A stretch of DNA of 64,000 nt from Nitrosomonas sp. (lineage in GTDB: Bacteria; Pseudomonadota; Gammaproteobacteria; Burkholderiales; Nitrosomonadaceae), in the NCBI GenBank assembly GCA_019745325.1, contig JAIETK010000011.1, forward strand, positions 1-64,000, written 5' to 3'. How positions within the stretch are numbered: the stretch's first letter is position 1; each line of letters starts with the position of its first letter. The position numbers were made by a program, and so were the translations under genes. Under the pieces are notes generated by a model. That model searched no databases, was not told the DNA's origin, and saw nothing but the letters and a program-made list of their open reading frames with translations. This document shows, in pieces, positions 46,906 through 56,073 of the stretch.

Positions 46906-47739
46906 TTACTTGTCCGTTGTTTGCTGCCGTTTGCGGATGACCTGCGGATAAACCGATTCGGGTTCTTTCTCACTTCCATACATCAGCGGATCATGCCAAA
47001 GCCGGGTCATATGATAGTTGACCCAAATTTTATCTCCATACGCCGCCTCGACCCGCAGTTGCAACTTATATTCGAAGTTCTCGGTGTTTTCGCCGTTCTG
47101 CCAGCGCAATTCAAGGCGGTTACATTTGGCCCCGTAATGGGATTGATGATAGGTAATATGACCCTTGGTATTATAGGTATTCAGCGCAAATGCGTGCATC
47201 AGCGCAAACTTGCCATCGGCATCCTTGCCGCCGACACCCGCAACCACTTCAAACGCCTGACACCCCGTCAGCATTTCGGTGATATCGTGCCAGTTGCCGT
47301 CAGCGGGAACGGCAAATTCTCCGCGCTGCCCCACCCGGCCATGAGACGCAATCGTTCCGGCAACATCGAGTTCAAATCGCGGCGCCGCGGTATTAATTCC
47401 GACGCCCATTTTGGCCGCGCTTGCAGATCCGGAATCCGCGGGGTCGATGCTGCGTAAAGTCAATACATGAGGGTTGCTCGGATTGCCAAAACTTAAATTC
47501 GCGGTCGCTTTATCAATCCCGACAAACCACATAGAGCTGAGCGTCGACATATTTTGATAAAAACTCATCAGCTTTCCATCTCCTAATTGCGAGACTTTGA
47601 GCCCGTCTTCCACGGTTTTTTCGAACCCGTCGTCAATCAGATTCAACGTTGAATCAATGAGATCGGCGAATGCGACTTCCGATGGCATTCTGCCGTTCTT
47701 GAATTTGGCTTCTAGTGTTTTTCTATCTTTTCGCGCCAT
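46906..47739 (-). CDS. Fibre- or spike-like protein of the eCIS
   Basis: 277 aa, overlapping the baseplate-J gene end by 28 bp. A helical N-terminus (KTLEAKFKNGRMPSEVAFAD, LIDSTLNL) leads to a motif seen in trimeric tail fibres and adhesins (KMGVGINTAAPRFELDVAGT, then SHGRVGQRGEF). It is followed by a beta-rich C-terminal domain rich in aromatics (NRLELRWQNGE, YKLQLRVEAAYGDKIWVNYH). The location is that of the Afp13 fibre, but it is far shorter. Best guess is the receptor-binding or baseplate-peripheral fibre. Confidence 0.65.
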   Translation of the reverse strand: MARKDRKTLEAKFKNGRMPSEVAFADLIDSTLNLIDDGFEKTVEDGLKVSQLGDGKLMSFYQNMSTLSSMWFVGIDKATANLSFGNPSNPHVLTLRSIDPADSGSASAAKMGVGINTAAPRFELDVAGTIASHGRVGQRGEFAVPADGNWHDITEMLTGCQAFEVVAGVGGKDADGKFALMHAFALNTYNTKGHITYHQSHYGAKCNRLELRWQNGENTENFEYKLQLRVEAAYGDKIWVNYHMTRLWHDPLMYGSEKEPESVYPQVIRKRQQTTDK

Positions 47740-50700
47740 TTTTCATCAGAAATAATAAAAGTGCTGCCAATTTCCAATTCCCCGATCCCGGTTATTTCCG
47801 GTTCGATCAAATCGAAGCGGTCATCCATTTCGATAAAATGTTGCTTAATCGGCGCTGCGATGCTCCAGGGATAAATTGGAGCGACGTCGCTGGAATCCAT
47901 GTCATCCCCGGTTTGTGCCGCGCTATCGAACAACTCGAAATAACCTTCGCCTCTGGGTGCGATCCGCAAGATCGATAAATTGGTCACGCGGTCAATGTAA
48001 TCCATATTCTGAATAAAAGATTCGATATCGTGCTTGCTGATGCGCCAGCCAAAATGATGGGTATTGCCAATCGCATCATTCCAGGGCGACAGAAAACCGG
48101 AAATCGCCGCATTCAATTGATTCAAATGCAAACCCGCCAGGAGCGGGTTTTTCAGCTTGACCGTGCACCTCACCTGGATCACTTCATAGACCGGATTACA
48201 AACATGGATCGCCACGAACGGCGTGGTAAGCTGACTGATGTAATCCTGTATGTCATTGATCAATTGTCCGCTTAAGAACGGCCGTTGCGTCGTAATTTCA
48301 TCATGCGACAGATACGGCACTCCGACGATCATCAAATGACCGGGAGAAAATTGCTGCGTGGACACAAAATCGGGAGCCATGCTGGGAAAGCATTTTACCT
48401 TATGGATCTGCGGAAATTGTTCCAGTATCAGCAATTCGTAATCCGCCGGCAGCAACGCGCGTTTCTTATGTTTCAGACGCTCGCTGATACGCACGCGCAA
48501 TTGATCGCGATCTTCAACCGGCTCGCCGCCGAACGATGCCTGGATTTGCCGGATGCTCCCGATACCGGGAATTGATTTGCGGGCACGCGTTACGGAACCG
48601 GGCGGCAATCGGATCAAGTTGCTTTGAGTGCTCTGATCCAATTGCCTGCTGGCTTTTATCGCTTGCGCATGGATCGCATAAAGACTGCAGAAATTTTCCA
48701 GCTCATGTTCCGCCGACACTCGCAACCAGGATAATCCGGCCGGCAGCACCGTATTTTCCTGCGTAATATCCGCCGGGATATGCAACGTAACGATCCCGGA
48801 TTTCATAAACCGTTGGGTGGAGTCCGATAATATCGCCTTCGCGCTTAATGGCAGCCATTGGTTATCGGCCATGTAGAACCAGCGGAGCTCTTTCAGATAG
48901 GTGTCCTTAATCGGCAAGGAATTCTCGCGCAAATGAAAATACAGCGTGATCGCGCCGCCATCGGTCAATCCCTGCAATCCAATCAACAAATTGCCTGAAT
49001 AGGCATAGTGCGGCAGTAAAAAAATGCTTCGATCCGTGTTAATCATTGCATTTTTCCAGCCCAGCGGATGCAAATGAATGATTTTTTCTTGCATCGCCGG
49101 GATACAGTTTGCTTCTTCCCTGCCCACGATGATTTTCGATGCCGCTTTGTAGTTGGCAAAAATCGACACGATCATCGGTGTATAGGGAGGATTCGGCATT
49201 TTTTTCAGAAACTGGCTATGCTTCTGTTTGGCGTTGAACGTCAATACCTCCGTCAATACCTGCGGATACTCACGATGACCGAAAGCTTGCGCTGGCGCGA
49301 TCAGTGTAAATTTAAAAAACCCTTTTTGGGCGGACGACGAATAATTGTACGGACCTCCGGAGCTGCGGTACTCCACAGGACTCCAGTTGGAAATGATGGA
49401 ACGGCATGATAGCTGGCGATGTTCGTTGATTTCACTGCCGCCATCCAAGCCGGTATTAATTTCAAAAAGCGAGCTGACGTTAGCCGATCCGGCATTTTCG
49501 GGCAACCATTTACCATTGGCCAGAACTGTGGCGCTTACACGGAAATCGGTATTTCCGGATAACTCGTAACCTTGATAGTAGGATCTAAAACCGCCGAGTG
49601 TGGCGGGAACGCCTCCCCATTGAAGCGTGATACTAAAGTCGGATAAGTGTTTACCGGCCGTTTCCGGACACCCGGCAACCAGATAGGAACCCACTTCCGG
49701 GATCGGACCGAATGGCGCAAAGGGCGTCAACGGCGACAATTGTCCGATATTATTGAAAAGTTGCAAGGTTCTGCAACCCTCGACTTCGACCCCGATTTCA
49801 ACCGACGATATTTCCAATCTGGAAAAAATCCCATACGGGTACAAATAGCTCCGGGGATTTAATAGAAAACGGATAACAGGTAACCCGGTATCGAAATCCG
49901 TTCCGTGAACATCGGAACTGACCGCGGCAATTCCTGGAAAACTCTCCGGCAGCAACAAGGTTATGCGCAAACTGTTGGATTGCTGGCGCGGGTCGATTCC
50001 TAAGTAACAAGGCGAATATTCCGGTACTTCCTGCCACCCGCCTTGAGTGGATAAGCTGATTACAAAAACATCCTTAAACGCTTTAAAAAAAGCTTGCTGT
50101 TCTTGAATATGCGTCAAGGTTTCTGTGCAACCGCCGCCGGAATGCATGGCTTCAGCAATTTTTTGAAGCCACTGCTCAAAAGTCAGTCCGTTATCCCTGA
50201 AGCAAATTTCAATCGTTACTGTCCGCTTCCCTTCTTTCAATAGCAACACCTTGCTGGCGAATGCAAAACCGATATCCGCTTGCTGCGTCAGCACATTCTC
50301 TTCGCCTTCTCTGGTTGCTCCGAACAATGGGTAAGCGGTCATCTGTCCCTGACCGGCGGCATTCGTCCCTAGCGGCAACGGAATACTTTGCAGCCAGCAT
50401 CCGGTTGCCAGTTGTCTCGCGGATTCATCGGATCGGTCATCCAATCCGGTTTTTTCCAGTAAATTATTTTCTGGAAAATTCATCGCATCCCTTTTAAAGA
50501 ACAGCGTATAAATCGAGTTTACGACTGCATCATTAATTGCGACATCAGCGGTTGACGTGTAAACAATATCCCGGCTCTCTTCATCCGATCTCGCAAGAAA
50601 TTCGGTTCCCCGCGGAATCAAAGCGTTAAAATTCTTTTTATTGGGCGCGACTACCAGATAAACATAATCCGGGGAAAAATCACGCCGCTGAACTTTGAGC

Positions 50701-51554
50701 ACCTGATCATAGTAGAAATCAACATAATTCAACGTGAACCGGTTTAATTTTTTTTGCAGTTTCTGGAATAGCTGCAAAAAAGCAAACAGCAAACCGACTG
50801 CAGGATCATGATCGCCGCTGCGCAAAGCGGATGAAAGTAGTTCGGCCGCATTGCTTTGCACCATTTCAATGGCCTTCACAAATGCATAATGACTCGACCG
50901 GATTGCTGCAATATCGGTTATCTCGACGATGCTGGTTTCACGGTGAGTTCGCGGCCTCTCCTCGGCGGATAACACCAAATCAATCAGATCCGTGGAAAAA
51001 ACTTGCTGCTGTTCGCAACCTTCCAGATACCCGGCTAAATATTGCCAAAGCACATCGATATCTTTCCTCAGTCCGGTGATCACACTTTCCAGAATCTTGC
51101 GTAACTCTATCCCAACTTGATTATGCGGCGTTGCTAATTTCTGCAGCCATTGATCCAGCAAATGCAACGCGGTATAGGCTGCCATCACATGCCGGCTGGC
51201 TTCTTTGCCGGCTAACGGTTGCAGCGCATGGATTACCGGGTTGTCAGTATCCGCCGGACTTAGCTCAGCCGTTCCGGCCGCTGTCAATTTTTTCAAATCA
51301 ACCGCCAGTATTGTCGCGATGACTACGGTTTCATCCACTGAGAAAAATTGCTTCCAGGTTCCGGAAACCCGGTGCTCCAGGTTGAAAAAATTCATTGCCT
51401 GTGCATAATCCGCCAGCAAAGCCAGCAGTGTGTGAAACTGCATTTCCGAAACATTAAAATAATCTTGCTGCAAAGCCGGCAATCGTCTGTTTTGCTGACT
51501 CCGTCCGTCGCTAATGTGCAGTTGACTATTTAATGGATCACTGAGCAATCGCAT
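47712..51554 (-). CDS. eCIS baseplate J-like protein (Afp11-like)
   Basis: 1280 aa, the largest baseplate-wedge component. The J-domain signature is in the C-terminal half: SIRQIQASFGGEPVEDRDQL, SERLKHKKRALLPADYELL, EQFPQIHKVKCFPS and AIHVCNPVYEVIQVRCTV. The N-terminal part (FFNLEHRVSGTWKQFFS) and the segment DFYYDQVLKVQRRDFSPDYV are typical of the long eCIS form. No signal peptide. Begins 17 bp after the gp25 stop. Confidence 0.9.
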   Translation of the reverse strand: MRLLSDPLNSQLHISDGRSQQNRRLPALQQDYFNVSEMQFHTLLALLADYAQAMNFFNLEHRVSGTWKQFFSVDETVVIATILAVDLKKLTAAGTAELSPADTDNPVIHALQPLAGKEASRHVMAAYTALHLLDQWLQKLATPHNQVGIELRKILESVITGLRKDIDVLWQYLAGYLEGCEQQQVFSTDLIDLVLSAEERPRTHRETSIVEITDIAAIRSSHYAFVKAIEMVQSNAAELLSSALRSGDHDPAVGLLFAFLQLFQKLQKKLNRFTLNYVDFYYDQVLKVQRRDFSPDYVYLVVAPNKKNFNALIPRGTEFLARSDEESRDIVYTSTADVAINDAVVNSIYTLFFKRDAMNFPENNLLEKTGLDDRSDESARQLATGCWLQSIPLPLGTNAAGQGQMTAYPLFGATREGEENVLTQQADIGFAFASKVLLLKEGKRTVTIEICFRDNGLTFEQWLQKIAEAMHSGGGCTETLTHIQEQQAFFKAFKDVFVISLSTQGGWQEVPEYSPCYLGIDPRQQSNSLRITLLLPESFPGIAAVSSDVHGTDFDTGLPVIRFLLNPRSYLYPYGIFSRLEISSVEIGVEVEGCRTLQLFNNIGQLSPLTPFAPFGPIPEVGSYLVAGCPETAGKHLSDFSITLQWGGVPATLGGFRSYYQGYELSGNTDFRVSATVLANGKWLPENAGSANVSSLFEINTGLDGGSEINEHRQLSCRSIISNWSPVEYRSSGGPYNYSSSAQKGFFKFTLIAPAQAFGHREYPQVLTEVLTFNAKQKHSQFLKKMPNPPYTPMIVSIFANYKAASKIIVGREEANCIPAMQEKIIHLHPLGWKNAMINTDRSIFLLPHYAYSGNLLIGLQGLTDGGAITLYFHLRENSLPIKDTYLKELRWFYMADNQWLPLSAKAILSDSTQRFMKSGIVTLHIPADITQENTVLPAGLSWLRVSAEHELENFCSLYAIHAQAIKASRQLDQSTQSNLIRLPPGSVTRARKSIPGIGSIRQIQASFGGEPVEDRDQLRVRISERLKHKKRALLPADYELLILEQFPQIHKVKCFPSMAPDFVSTQQFSPGHLMIVGVPYLSHDEITTQRPFLSGQLINDIQDYISQLTTPFVAIHVCNPVYEVIQVRCTVKLKNPLLAGLHLNQLNAAISGFLSPWNDAIGNTHHFGWRISKHDIESFIQNMDYIDRVTNLSILRIAPRGEGYFELFDSAAQTGDDMDSSDVAPIYPWSIAAPIKQHFIEMDDRFDLIEPEITGIGELEIGSTFIISDEKWREKIEKH

Positions 51555-51571
51555 CCGCTTACCCGAATAAA

Positions 51572-51994
51572 TTACAATTCAACGTTGGTTCCTTCCGTGA
51601 AATAAAACGGATATACAATGTTATGGCGGTTATTGGTTGCCCGTACGATATAAGAAATGTTTATTTTTATCAGTCCATTCAAGATATCGCTTGCATTATC
51701 CGATTCGACGGTGATCGTTTCCACAATGACTCGCGGTTCGAAAAACAGAATGGCGCGCCTAACCAGATCGATCATCACCGTTACCGCGGTTTCATTGATT
51801 TCTTCAAATATCTGCGCTTTCAAACCGCAACCGTAGGTTGGTTGCATCACCCGTTCTCCGGGGTTGGTCGATAATAAAATATACAAACTTTCCCGGATAT
51901 CCTCTTCAGCGGAAACATGCTTCACCGTTCCATGGATCTGAAACTCGGGAGGAAATCCCCAACCGGTTCCGAGAAAGGATTTGTCGACAGTCAT
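51572..51994 (-). CDS. gp25-like baseplate wedge protein (Afp9-like)
   Basis: ATG at 51994 (140 aa) preferred over a TTG ten codons upstream that lies inside the PAAR gene end. GW/gp25 fold: SAEEDIRESLYILLSTNPGE (the EPR-like loop reads NPGERVM), YGCGLKAQIFEE, MIDLVRRAILFFEPRV. The T4 gp25 counterpart nucleates sheath assembly on the baseplate. Order PAAR then gp25 is swapped relative to Afp, where gp25 (Afp9) comes before PAAR (Afp10). Confidence 0.92.
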   Translation of the reverse strand: MTVDKSFLGTGWGFPPEFQIHGTVKHVSAEEDIRESLYILLSTNPGERVMQPTYGCGLKAQIFEEINETAVTVMIDLVRRAILFFEPRVIVETITVESDNASDILNGLIKINISYIVRATNNRHNIVYPFYFTEGTNVEL

Positions 51995-52013
51995 GGCAAA
52001 TCTGGCTCCGGTT

Positions 52014-52313
52014 CTAACCGCCAATCATCACGGTCGGCAAACCAACCACGATCGCACCGCCATGTGCAGTGGTATCACCGATCCTGGCTGCCGGCTTGTT
52101 ACCGATCATGACGGTAGCGGAGCCTTTCACAATCGTATCGGGCGGTCCGACACACACGCACATATCCCCCACGACCGCAGCGGGGAGGTTGCCAATCAAC
52201 ACATTCGGTACGCAAGGTCCGCTAATCGGACCGCCGACGTGAGGAATTGGCGGAACGCCGGGGGTCTGCATCGGGCAGGTATGCATATCGGTTATTCGGG
52301 CAGCTGGCGGCAT
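52014..52313 (-). CDS. PAAR spike-tip protein (Afp10-like)
   Basis: 99 aa, entirely a PAAR domain: PPAARITDMHTCPM at the start (His and Cys likely bind the apical zinc), then repeated turns IGNLPAAVVGDMCVCVGPPD, KGSATVMIGNKPAARIGDTT and HGGAIVVGLPTVMIGG. It caps the VgrG trimer encoded just upstream, giving a sharp cell-piercing tip. No C-terminal toxin extension. Confidence 0.95.
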   Translation of the reverse strand: MPPAARITDMHTCPMQTPGVPPIPHVGGPISGPCVPNVLIGNLPAAVVGDMCVCVGPPDTIVKGSATVMIGNKPAARIGDTTAHGGAIVVGLPTVMIGG

Positions 52314-52357
52314 GATTCTGCTACTCCTGTATCGATCGTTAATTTTTCCGGATGACG

Positions 52358-54148
52358 CTAGTTAATCATAACAATGCCGCCTTTCACCGTAGTTTGCCCG
52401 CTAGCGGACAATTCGGCAGTGGCATTGCCTTTGGCGCTGAAACCGACATTTGCCTGATGATTGACATTCAATCCTTGGCACTTGATATCCGCTTGCGCCG
52501 TTGCTTCGATATTGCCAACGGCATCGATGGTAATCTTGCCTTTGGCGCTGATCTTAATGTCCTTTGGGCTGTCGATCACGATACCGCTGGAATTCAGTTC
52601 AATCTTGTTGGAATTTTGGTCTTGCAATAAAATCGATTTCTGATCGTCGTTGATAACGATCTTGTTGTTGGCGGGGGTAATCAGCGTGATGACTTTCTTC
52701 TCGTCGTCGAATTCCAGCTTCAGCTTGCTTTTTGTCACCACGGCCTTGATGTAATTTTCGGCAGTCAACTCGTACGGCGGTTTGTGGTTGCTGCTGTACA
52801 TGCTCCCTAAAATTACCGGGTGCGAAGGATCGTTATTGAAATAGCCCAGCACCACTTCATCGCCGATCTCCGGGATAAAAAACTCGCCAAAACCATTCGA
52901 ACCATAATAATTCGCCAGACGTGCCCACACGCCTTCGGTATCCGGCTGCATCACCGGAACCGATACCTGGATCTTGTATTGCCCGTCCGGATCCGCATCC
53001 AGCTTTTTCACCACTCCGATGTGCAAGCCGCTGACCCCCGGCGTCAACCCCGAAGCGAGCGGCGCTTCGGTTTTATACTGCTCGGTAAACCATAACGGCG
53101 ACAAGCCGAACTCGATCTCCGTGACCCAATTACCTTGCTTGATATCATGTTTGACAGCCGTCACCAACACATTGCCGTTGAAACGATTACCCACACCTTT
53201 CAATTCGATCAACTCGCCGGTTTTCGCTTTGGCGCTGCCCTGAAACGACGCGTAACCCCGGATCCGCGCCAAAGCCGATTTTACTTGCTGTCCCTTAACC
53301 CAGCCGGTTAATGCCGAATCGTCGAGCGGCACCGGCGATTGCAAGCGGAAATTGCTGGCCGCGATCACGCCAGCCAGATCACTGCCTGTCAGATTTCCTT
53401 GGCTGGTCAGATTGTCCGGAGCGGCTTGAGCTTCTTGTACTGCCTGATCCGTTAAACTCCATGCCGCGCCTTTAACTTCCGAATATTGCGCCGCCGCATC
53501 AATGTCTGCGGCAAATGCCATCAGATCGATCCCGTAAGTCAGCGTCAATACCGGTTCACCACTCACTTGCGGGGCTTTAACGCTGACTTTGGCTTCATCG
53601 ATTGTCACCAGGAATCCATTGACTTCGGCTCTAGCGAGCAAATAATCCCAGTCCGTGCAGTAATACTGCACCAATTCCTTAAAACTGGTAGTGGTGGCGG
53701 TCACGTCGGACGACAATCCGCTATAGGATCCGATGATTTTGCTGAGGATATCGCTGTCTTTCGAATCGACATAGTTGGCATTCTTGCGCCCCACTGTCAT
53801 GGCAACCGCTTTATCTTTACATTGCACAATCAGCCGGGAAAAGTTATCGCCGTCCATTTTGATGCCATGCTTGATGACGATACCTTTAAAAACCGTGGCG
53901 GTTTGATTGGCGTAGCCGGCATTGATGGTAATTTCCGCACCGGGTTTGAAATCGTCGGCGTTGCTTACGGGAAAATCATTATTCGGCATATCGCCATCCA
54001 GCAGGATAATCCTGGCATGCGGAATTTTGTTCACCGCGTAAAAAATTTCGATGGATACGATTTGAATGGAATCGGCGATCGCAGCGCCGTTACTTTGAAT
54101 GGTTACCGAAACCACCCCTGTGCTGCCCATCAATGGAGAATCTGCCAT
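52358..54148 (-). CDS. VgrG-like central spike (Afp8-like)
   Basis: 596 aa. The gp27-like N-terminal part (SIEIFYAVNKIPHARIILLD, YYCTDWDYLLARAEVNGF) is followed by a gp5-type OB fold (VWARLANYYGSNGFGEFF, PEIGDEVVLGYFNNDPSHPV, ILGSMYSSNHKPPY). The C-terminal triple-stranded beta-helix has repeats such as KIVINDDQKSILLQDQNSNK, DSPKDIKISAKGKITI and AVGNIEATAQADIKC. It starts 2 bp after the LysM protein stop. Trimer forms the injection needle. Confidence 0.95.
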   Translation of the reverse strand: MADSPLMGSTGVVSVTIQSNGAAIADSIQIVSIEIFYAVNKIPHARIILLDGDMPNNDFPVSNADDFKPGAEITINAGYANQTATVFKGIVIKHGIKMDGDNFSRLIVQCKDKAVAMTVGRKNANYVDSKDSDILSKIIGSYSGLSSDVTATTTSFKELVQYYCTDWDYLLARAEVNGFLVTIDEAKVSVKAPQVSGEPVLTLTYGIDLMAFAADIDAAAQYSEVKGAAWSLTDQAVQEAQAAPDNLTSQGNLTGSDLAGVIAASNFRLQSPVPLDDSALTGWVKGQQVKSALARIRGYASFQGSAKAKTGELIELKGVGNRFNGNVLVTAVKHDIKQGNWVTEIEFGLSPLWFTEQYKTEAPLASGLTPGVSGLHIGVVKKLDADPDGQYKIQVSVPVMQPDTEGVWARLANYYGSNGFGEFFIPEIGDEVVLGYFNNDPSHPVILGSMYSSNHKPPYELTAENYIKAVVTKSKLKLEFDDEKKVITLITPANNKIVINDDQKSILLQDQNSNKIELNSSGIVIDSPKDIKISAKGKITIDAVGNIEATAQADIKCQGLNVNHQANVGFSAKGNATAELSASGQTTVKGGIVMIN

Positions 54149-54150
54149 AA

Positions 54151-54858
54151 TCAGCCTCCACTCAATGGCGGGAATTGAAGTTTAATCCCGGGCTTTAGAT
54201 CACGAAAATTTGTCAGGTTGTTGATCTTGGCGACTTGCGGATAGTAACCGCAGTCCTGATAAATGCGATAACAAAGCAGCGGCAGAGTGTCACCGGCTTT
54301 GACTTCTATCAGATGCGTCAAATCCGGCGATTCGGTCGCGGCTTCTTTGGAGATTTCCTCGCTGCTTTGATATTCGACAAATGTCAGTGTGACTCTTGCT
54401 CTGAGCGGAACGCCGCTCGGTTTGAACAAGGTATAATCCAGTTTCAGGGTTTCCACTCGCCCGTAAAACAGCAGTTCACCCCATTTCACTTGCACAATCG
54501 GGGCTTCGTGCTTACTGCCTTGATAGTTGTAAACCACATCTTTCAATAAATCGACTTGATCCTTGATCGGTACGGGATCGCTAACCACATCGAGCGGGTT
54601 AGCACGCACCGCGCCGGTTGCATCCAATATCAATTCCTTGAGCGTAAATTTTTCCGGATGACTGATATCGTATTTGGTTTCCGTTCCCGGTTGACCCAGC
54701 ACCCGGTTTTTCGAATAACTTAACCGGAGCGTTTGCTCATATCCCGCAGGATTGATCATCGCTTCGAATTTTTGCCTGGAGCCATCCACGCTGATCTTGC
54801 CGCTACTCACCGTGCACGGAGAAATCGTCAGTAGCGTTTTTGTTCCGCTTAGCAGCAT
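54151..54858 (-). CDS. LysM-containing baseplate hub protein (Afp7-like)
   Basis: 235 aa. The N-terminal ~160 residues resemble gp53/Afp7 (KFEAMINPAGYEQTLRLSYS, YDISHPEKFTLKELILDA). A C-terminal LysM follows: VKAGDTLPLLCYRIYQD and YYPQVAKINNLTNFRDLKPG. In Afp-like particles and T4 gp53 this LysM clamps baseplate wedges together rather than binding peptidoglycan. Begins directly after the small Afp6-like gene (adjacent bases). Confidence 0.9.
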   Translation of the reverse strand: MLLSGTKTLLTISPCTVSSGKISVDGSRQKFEAMINPAGYEQTLRLSYSKNRVLGQPGTETKYDISHPEKFTLKELILDATGAVRANPLDVVSDPVPIKDQVDLLKDVVYNYQGSKHEAPIVQVKWGELLFYGRVETLKLDYTLFKPSGVPLRARVTLTFVEYQSSEEISKEAATESPDLTHLIEVKAGDTLPLLCYRIYQDCGYYPQVAKINNLTNFRDLKPGIKLQFPPLSGG

Positions 54859-55023
54859 TTAGCGGTCTTCCATTCGCTGCAGAGAATCACGAATCATGCG
54901 CCGGCATTCAGAAAGAATATCTTCCTTGAGTTCCCGGTATTCCTCCGGCAGCTCCGGGTCCTCCAGCTTGGTTCTCTGGACAATGTTCGATTTGATCAGC
55001 AATTGCTTAATTTCAATAGACAT
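54859..55023 (-). CDS. Small Afp6-like protein (DUF5908)
   Basis: ATG at 55023 gives 54 aa; a longer in-frame start at 55131 would run inside the tube gene and is rejected. MSIEIKQLLIKSNIV is the family start, followed by a helical Glu/Arg-rich tail (YRELKEDILSECRRM). Members occur only in eCIS-type operons between tube and LysM genes. Probably a small baseplate or tube-initiator component. Confidence 0.85.
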   Translation of the reverse strand: MSIEIKQLLIKSNIVQRTKLEDPELPEEYRELKEDILSECRRMIRDSLQRMEDR

Positions 55024-55040
55024 CTTCTTATTTTGACGCG

Positions 55041-55523
55041 CTAAATGATGCGGGATGAAGCGGTATAGCTCAGCACGATTTTCTCGATCGCCACTTCGTT
55101 TTTGGTCGACCCGAAACTTTCCACTTCCCACTTTAAGGGATAAGCCGAGTCAAAAGACCAGCCACGGATCGGCACCTTGTCTTCATTCATCAGGTACACC
55201 AGCACCGGCAAGGGCTTAATCGCCAAATTCAGACCGGACTCCAGCGTCGTTTTACACCATACCACCAGCGGTGAATCTAAAGCGGCAATCCCCCGCTTCA
55301 ACGATAAGTTCGAGTGCTTGGTGCCTTTCGGCAATTGCCGGACAAACCGGTTTTCCCCGCCTTCGATTACCGTTTCGACATCCATCTCAATATCGATCCC
55401 GGAAACTTCCTGAAACGAAGTATCAACCGTTAAGCCAGCGGGCGGTCCGATAACAACCTTGAAATAAAAAGCAGATGGCGGATAAGGACTGCCCGACAGT
55501 GATAAATTCATCGAACCGCTCAT
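55041..55523 (-). CDS. eCIS tube protein 2 (Afp5-like)
   Basis: 160 aa, gp19-fold tube protein: SAFYFKVVIGPPAGLTVDTS, FQEVSGIDIEMDVETVIEGG, RQLPKGTKHSNLSLKRGI and a final NEVAIEKIVLSYTA. Diverged from the neighbouring tube protein, so likely the tube-initiating ring above the baseplate as proposed for Afp5. Confidence 0.92.
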   Translation of the reverse strand: MSGSMNLSLSGSPYPPSAFYFKVVIGPPAGLTVDTSFQEVSGIDIEMDVETVIEGGENRFVRQLPKGTKHSNLSLKRGIAALDSPLVVWCKTTLESGLNLAIKPLPVLVYLMNEDKVPIRGWSFDSAYPLKWEVESFGSTKNEVAIEKIVLSYTASSRII

Positions 55524-55543
55524 CTGCTTTCCGGATCTTGCGA

Positions 55544-56002
55544 TTAGCTGTTGGCGATCGTCAGGCCTTCATGCACAATTTCAATGGATTCGATCGCCAC
55601 TTCGTTACCTTCGGATTTCAGATCAGTACCGGTAATTTTTGTCGGCCAGGCATTCGTCAATGTCCAAACCATCGTCGCTTTACCGCCTTCATCGAGCAAG
55701 CTGATCGTGACCGGCAAACGCTTGATCGTGTTCATCTTGATTTGTTTAAACCAGTCCCAGAACTTGTTGTCACCTTTAAAGATGCCTTTCTTCATGGTGA
55801 TATTGCCAAATTTTTTCATGCCCGGCATCTTAATGACTGAAAATTCCGGGCTATCGCCATGACGGTATTTAATTTCTTCGGATTGGATATCCAATCCGCT
55901 GACTTCCTGAAACCGCATCACTTGCGAATCCCATTTAACCTGAAAATAAAATTTCGGCATGGGCCAAACTGTCGTCGATTGAGCTGATCCATCATCTGCC
56001 AT
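55544..56002 (-). CDS. eCIS main inner tube protein (Afp1-like)
   Basis: 152 aa, gp19/Hcp-like: MPKFYFQVKWDSQVMRFQEV, SGLDIQSEEIKYRHGDSPEF, KFGNITMKKGIFKGDNKFW, and the closing strand EGNEVAIESIEIVHEG. It would stack as hexamers to form the bore through which cargo is held. Lies 71 bp after the sheath gene. Confidence 0.94.
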   Translation of the reverse strand: MADDGSAQSTTVWPMPKFYFQVKWDSQVMRFQEVSGLDIQSEEIKYRHGDSPEFSVIKMPGMKKFGNITMKKGIFKGDNKFWDWFKQIKMNTIKRLPVTISLLDEGGKATMVWTLTNAWPTKITGTDLKSEGNEVAIESIEIVHEGLTIANS

Positions 56003-56073
56003 AATGCACTCCCAATTTTATGATTAAGAAATATATATTTCTGCTGACTGCTTCAGCAACCCGAACTATCCGT

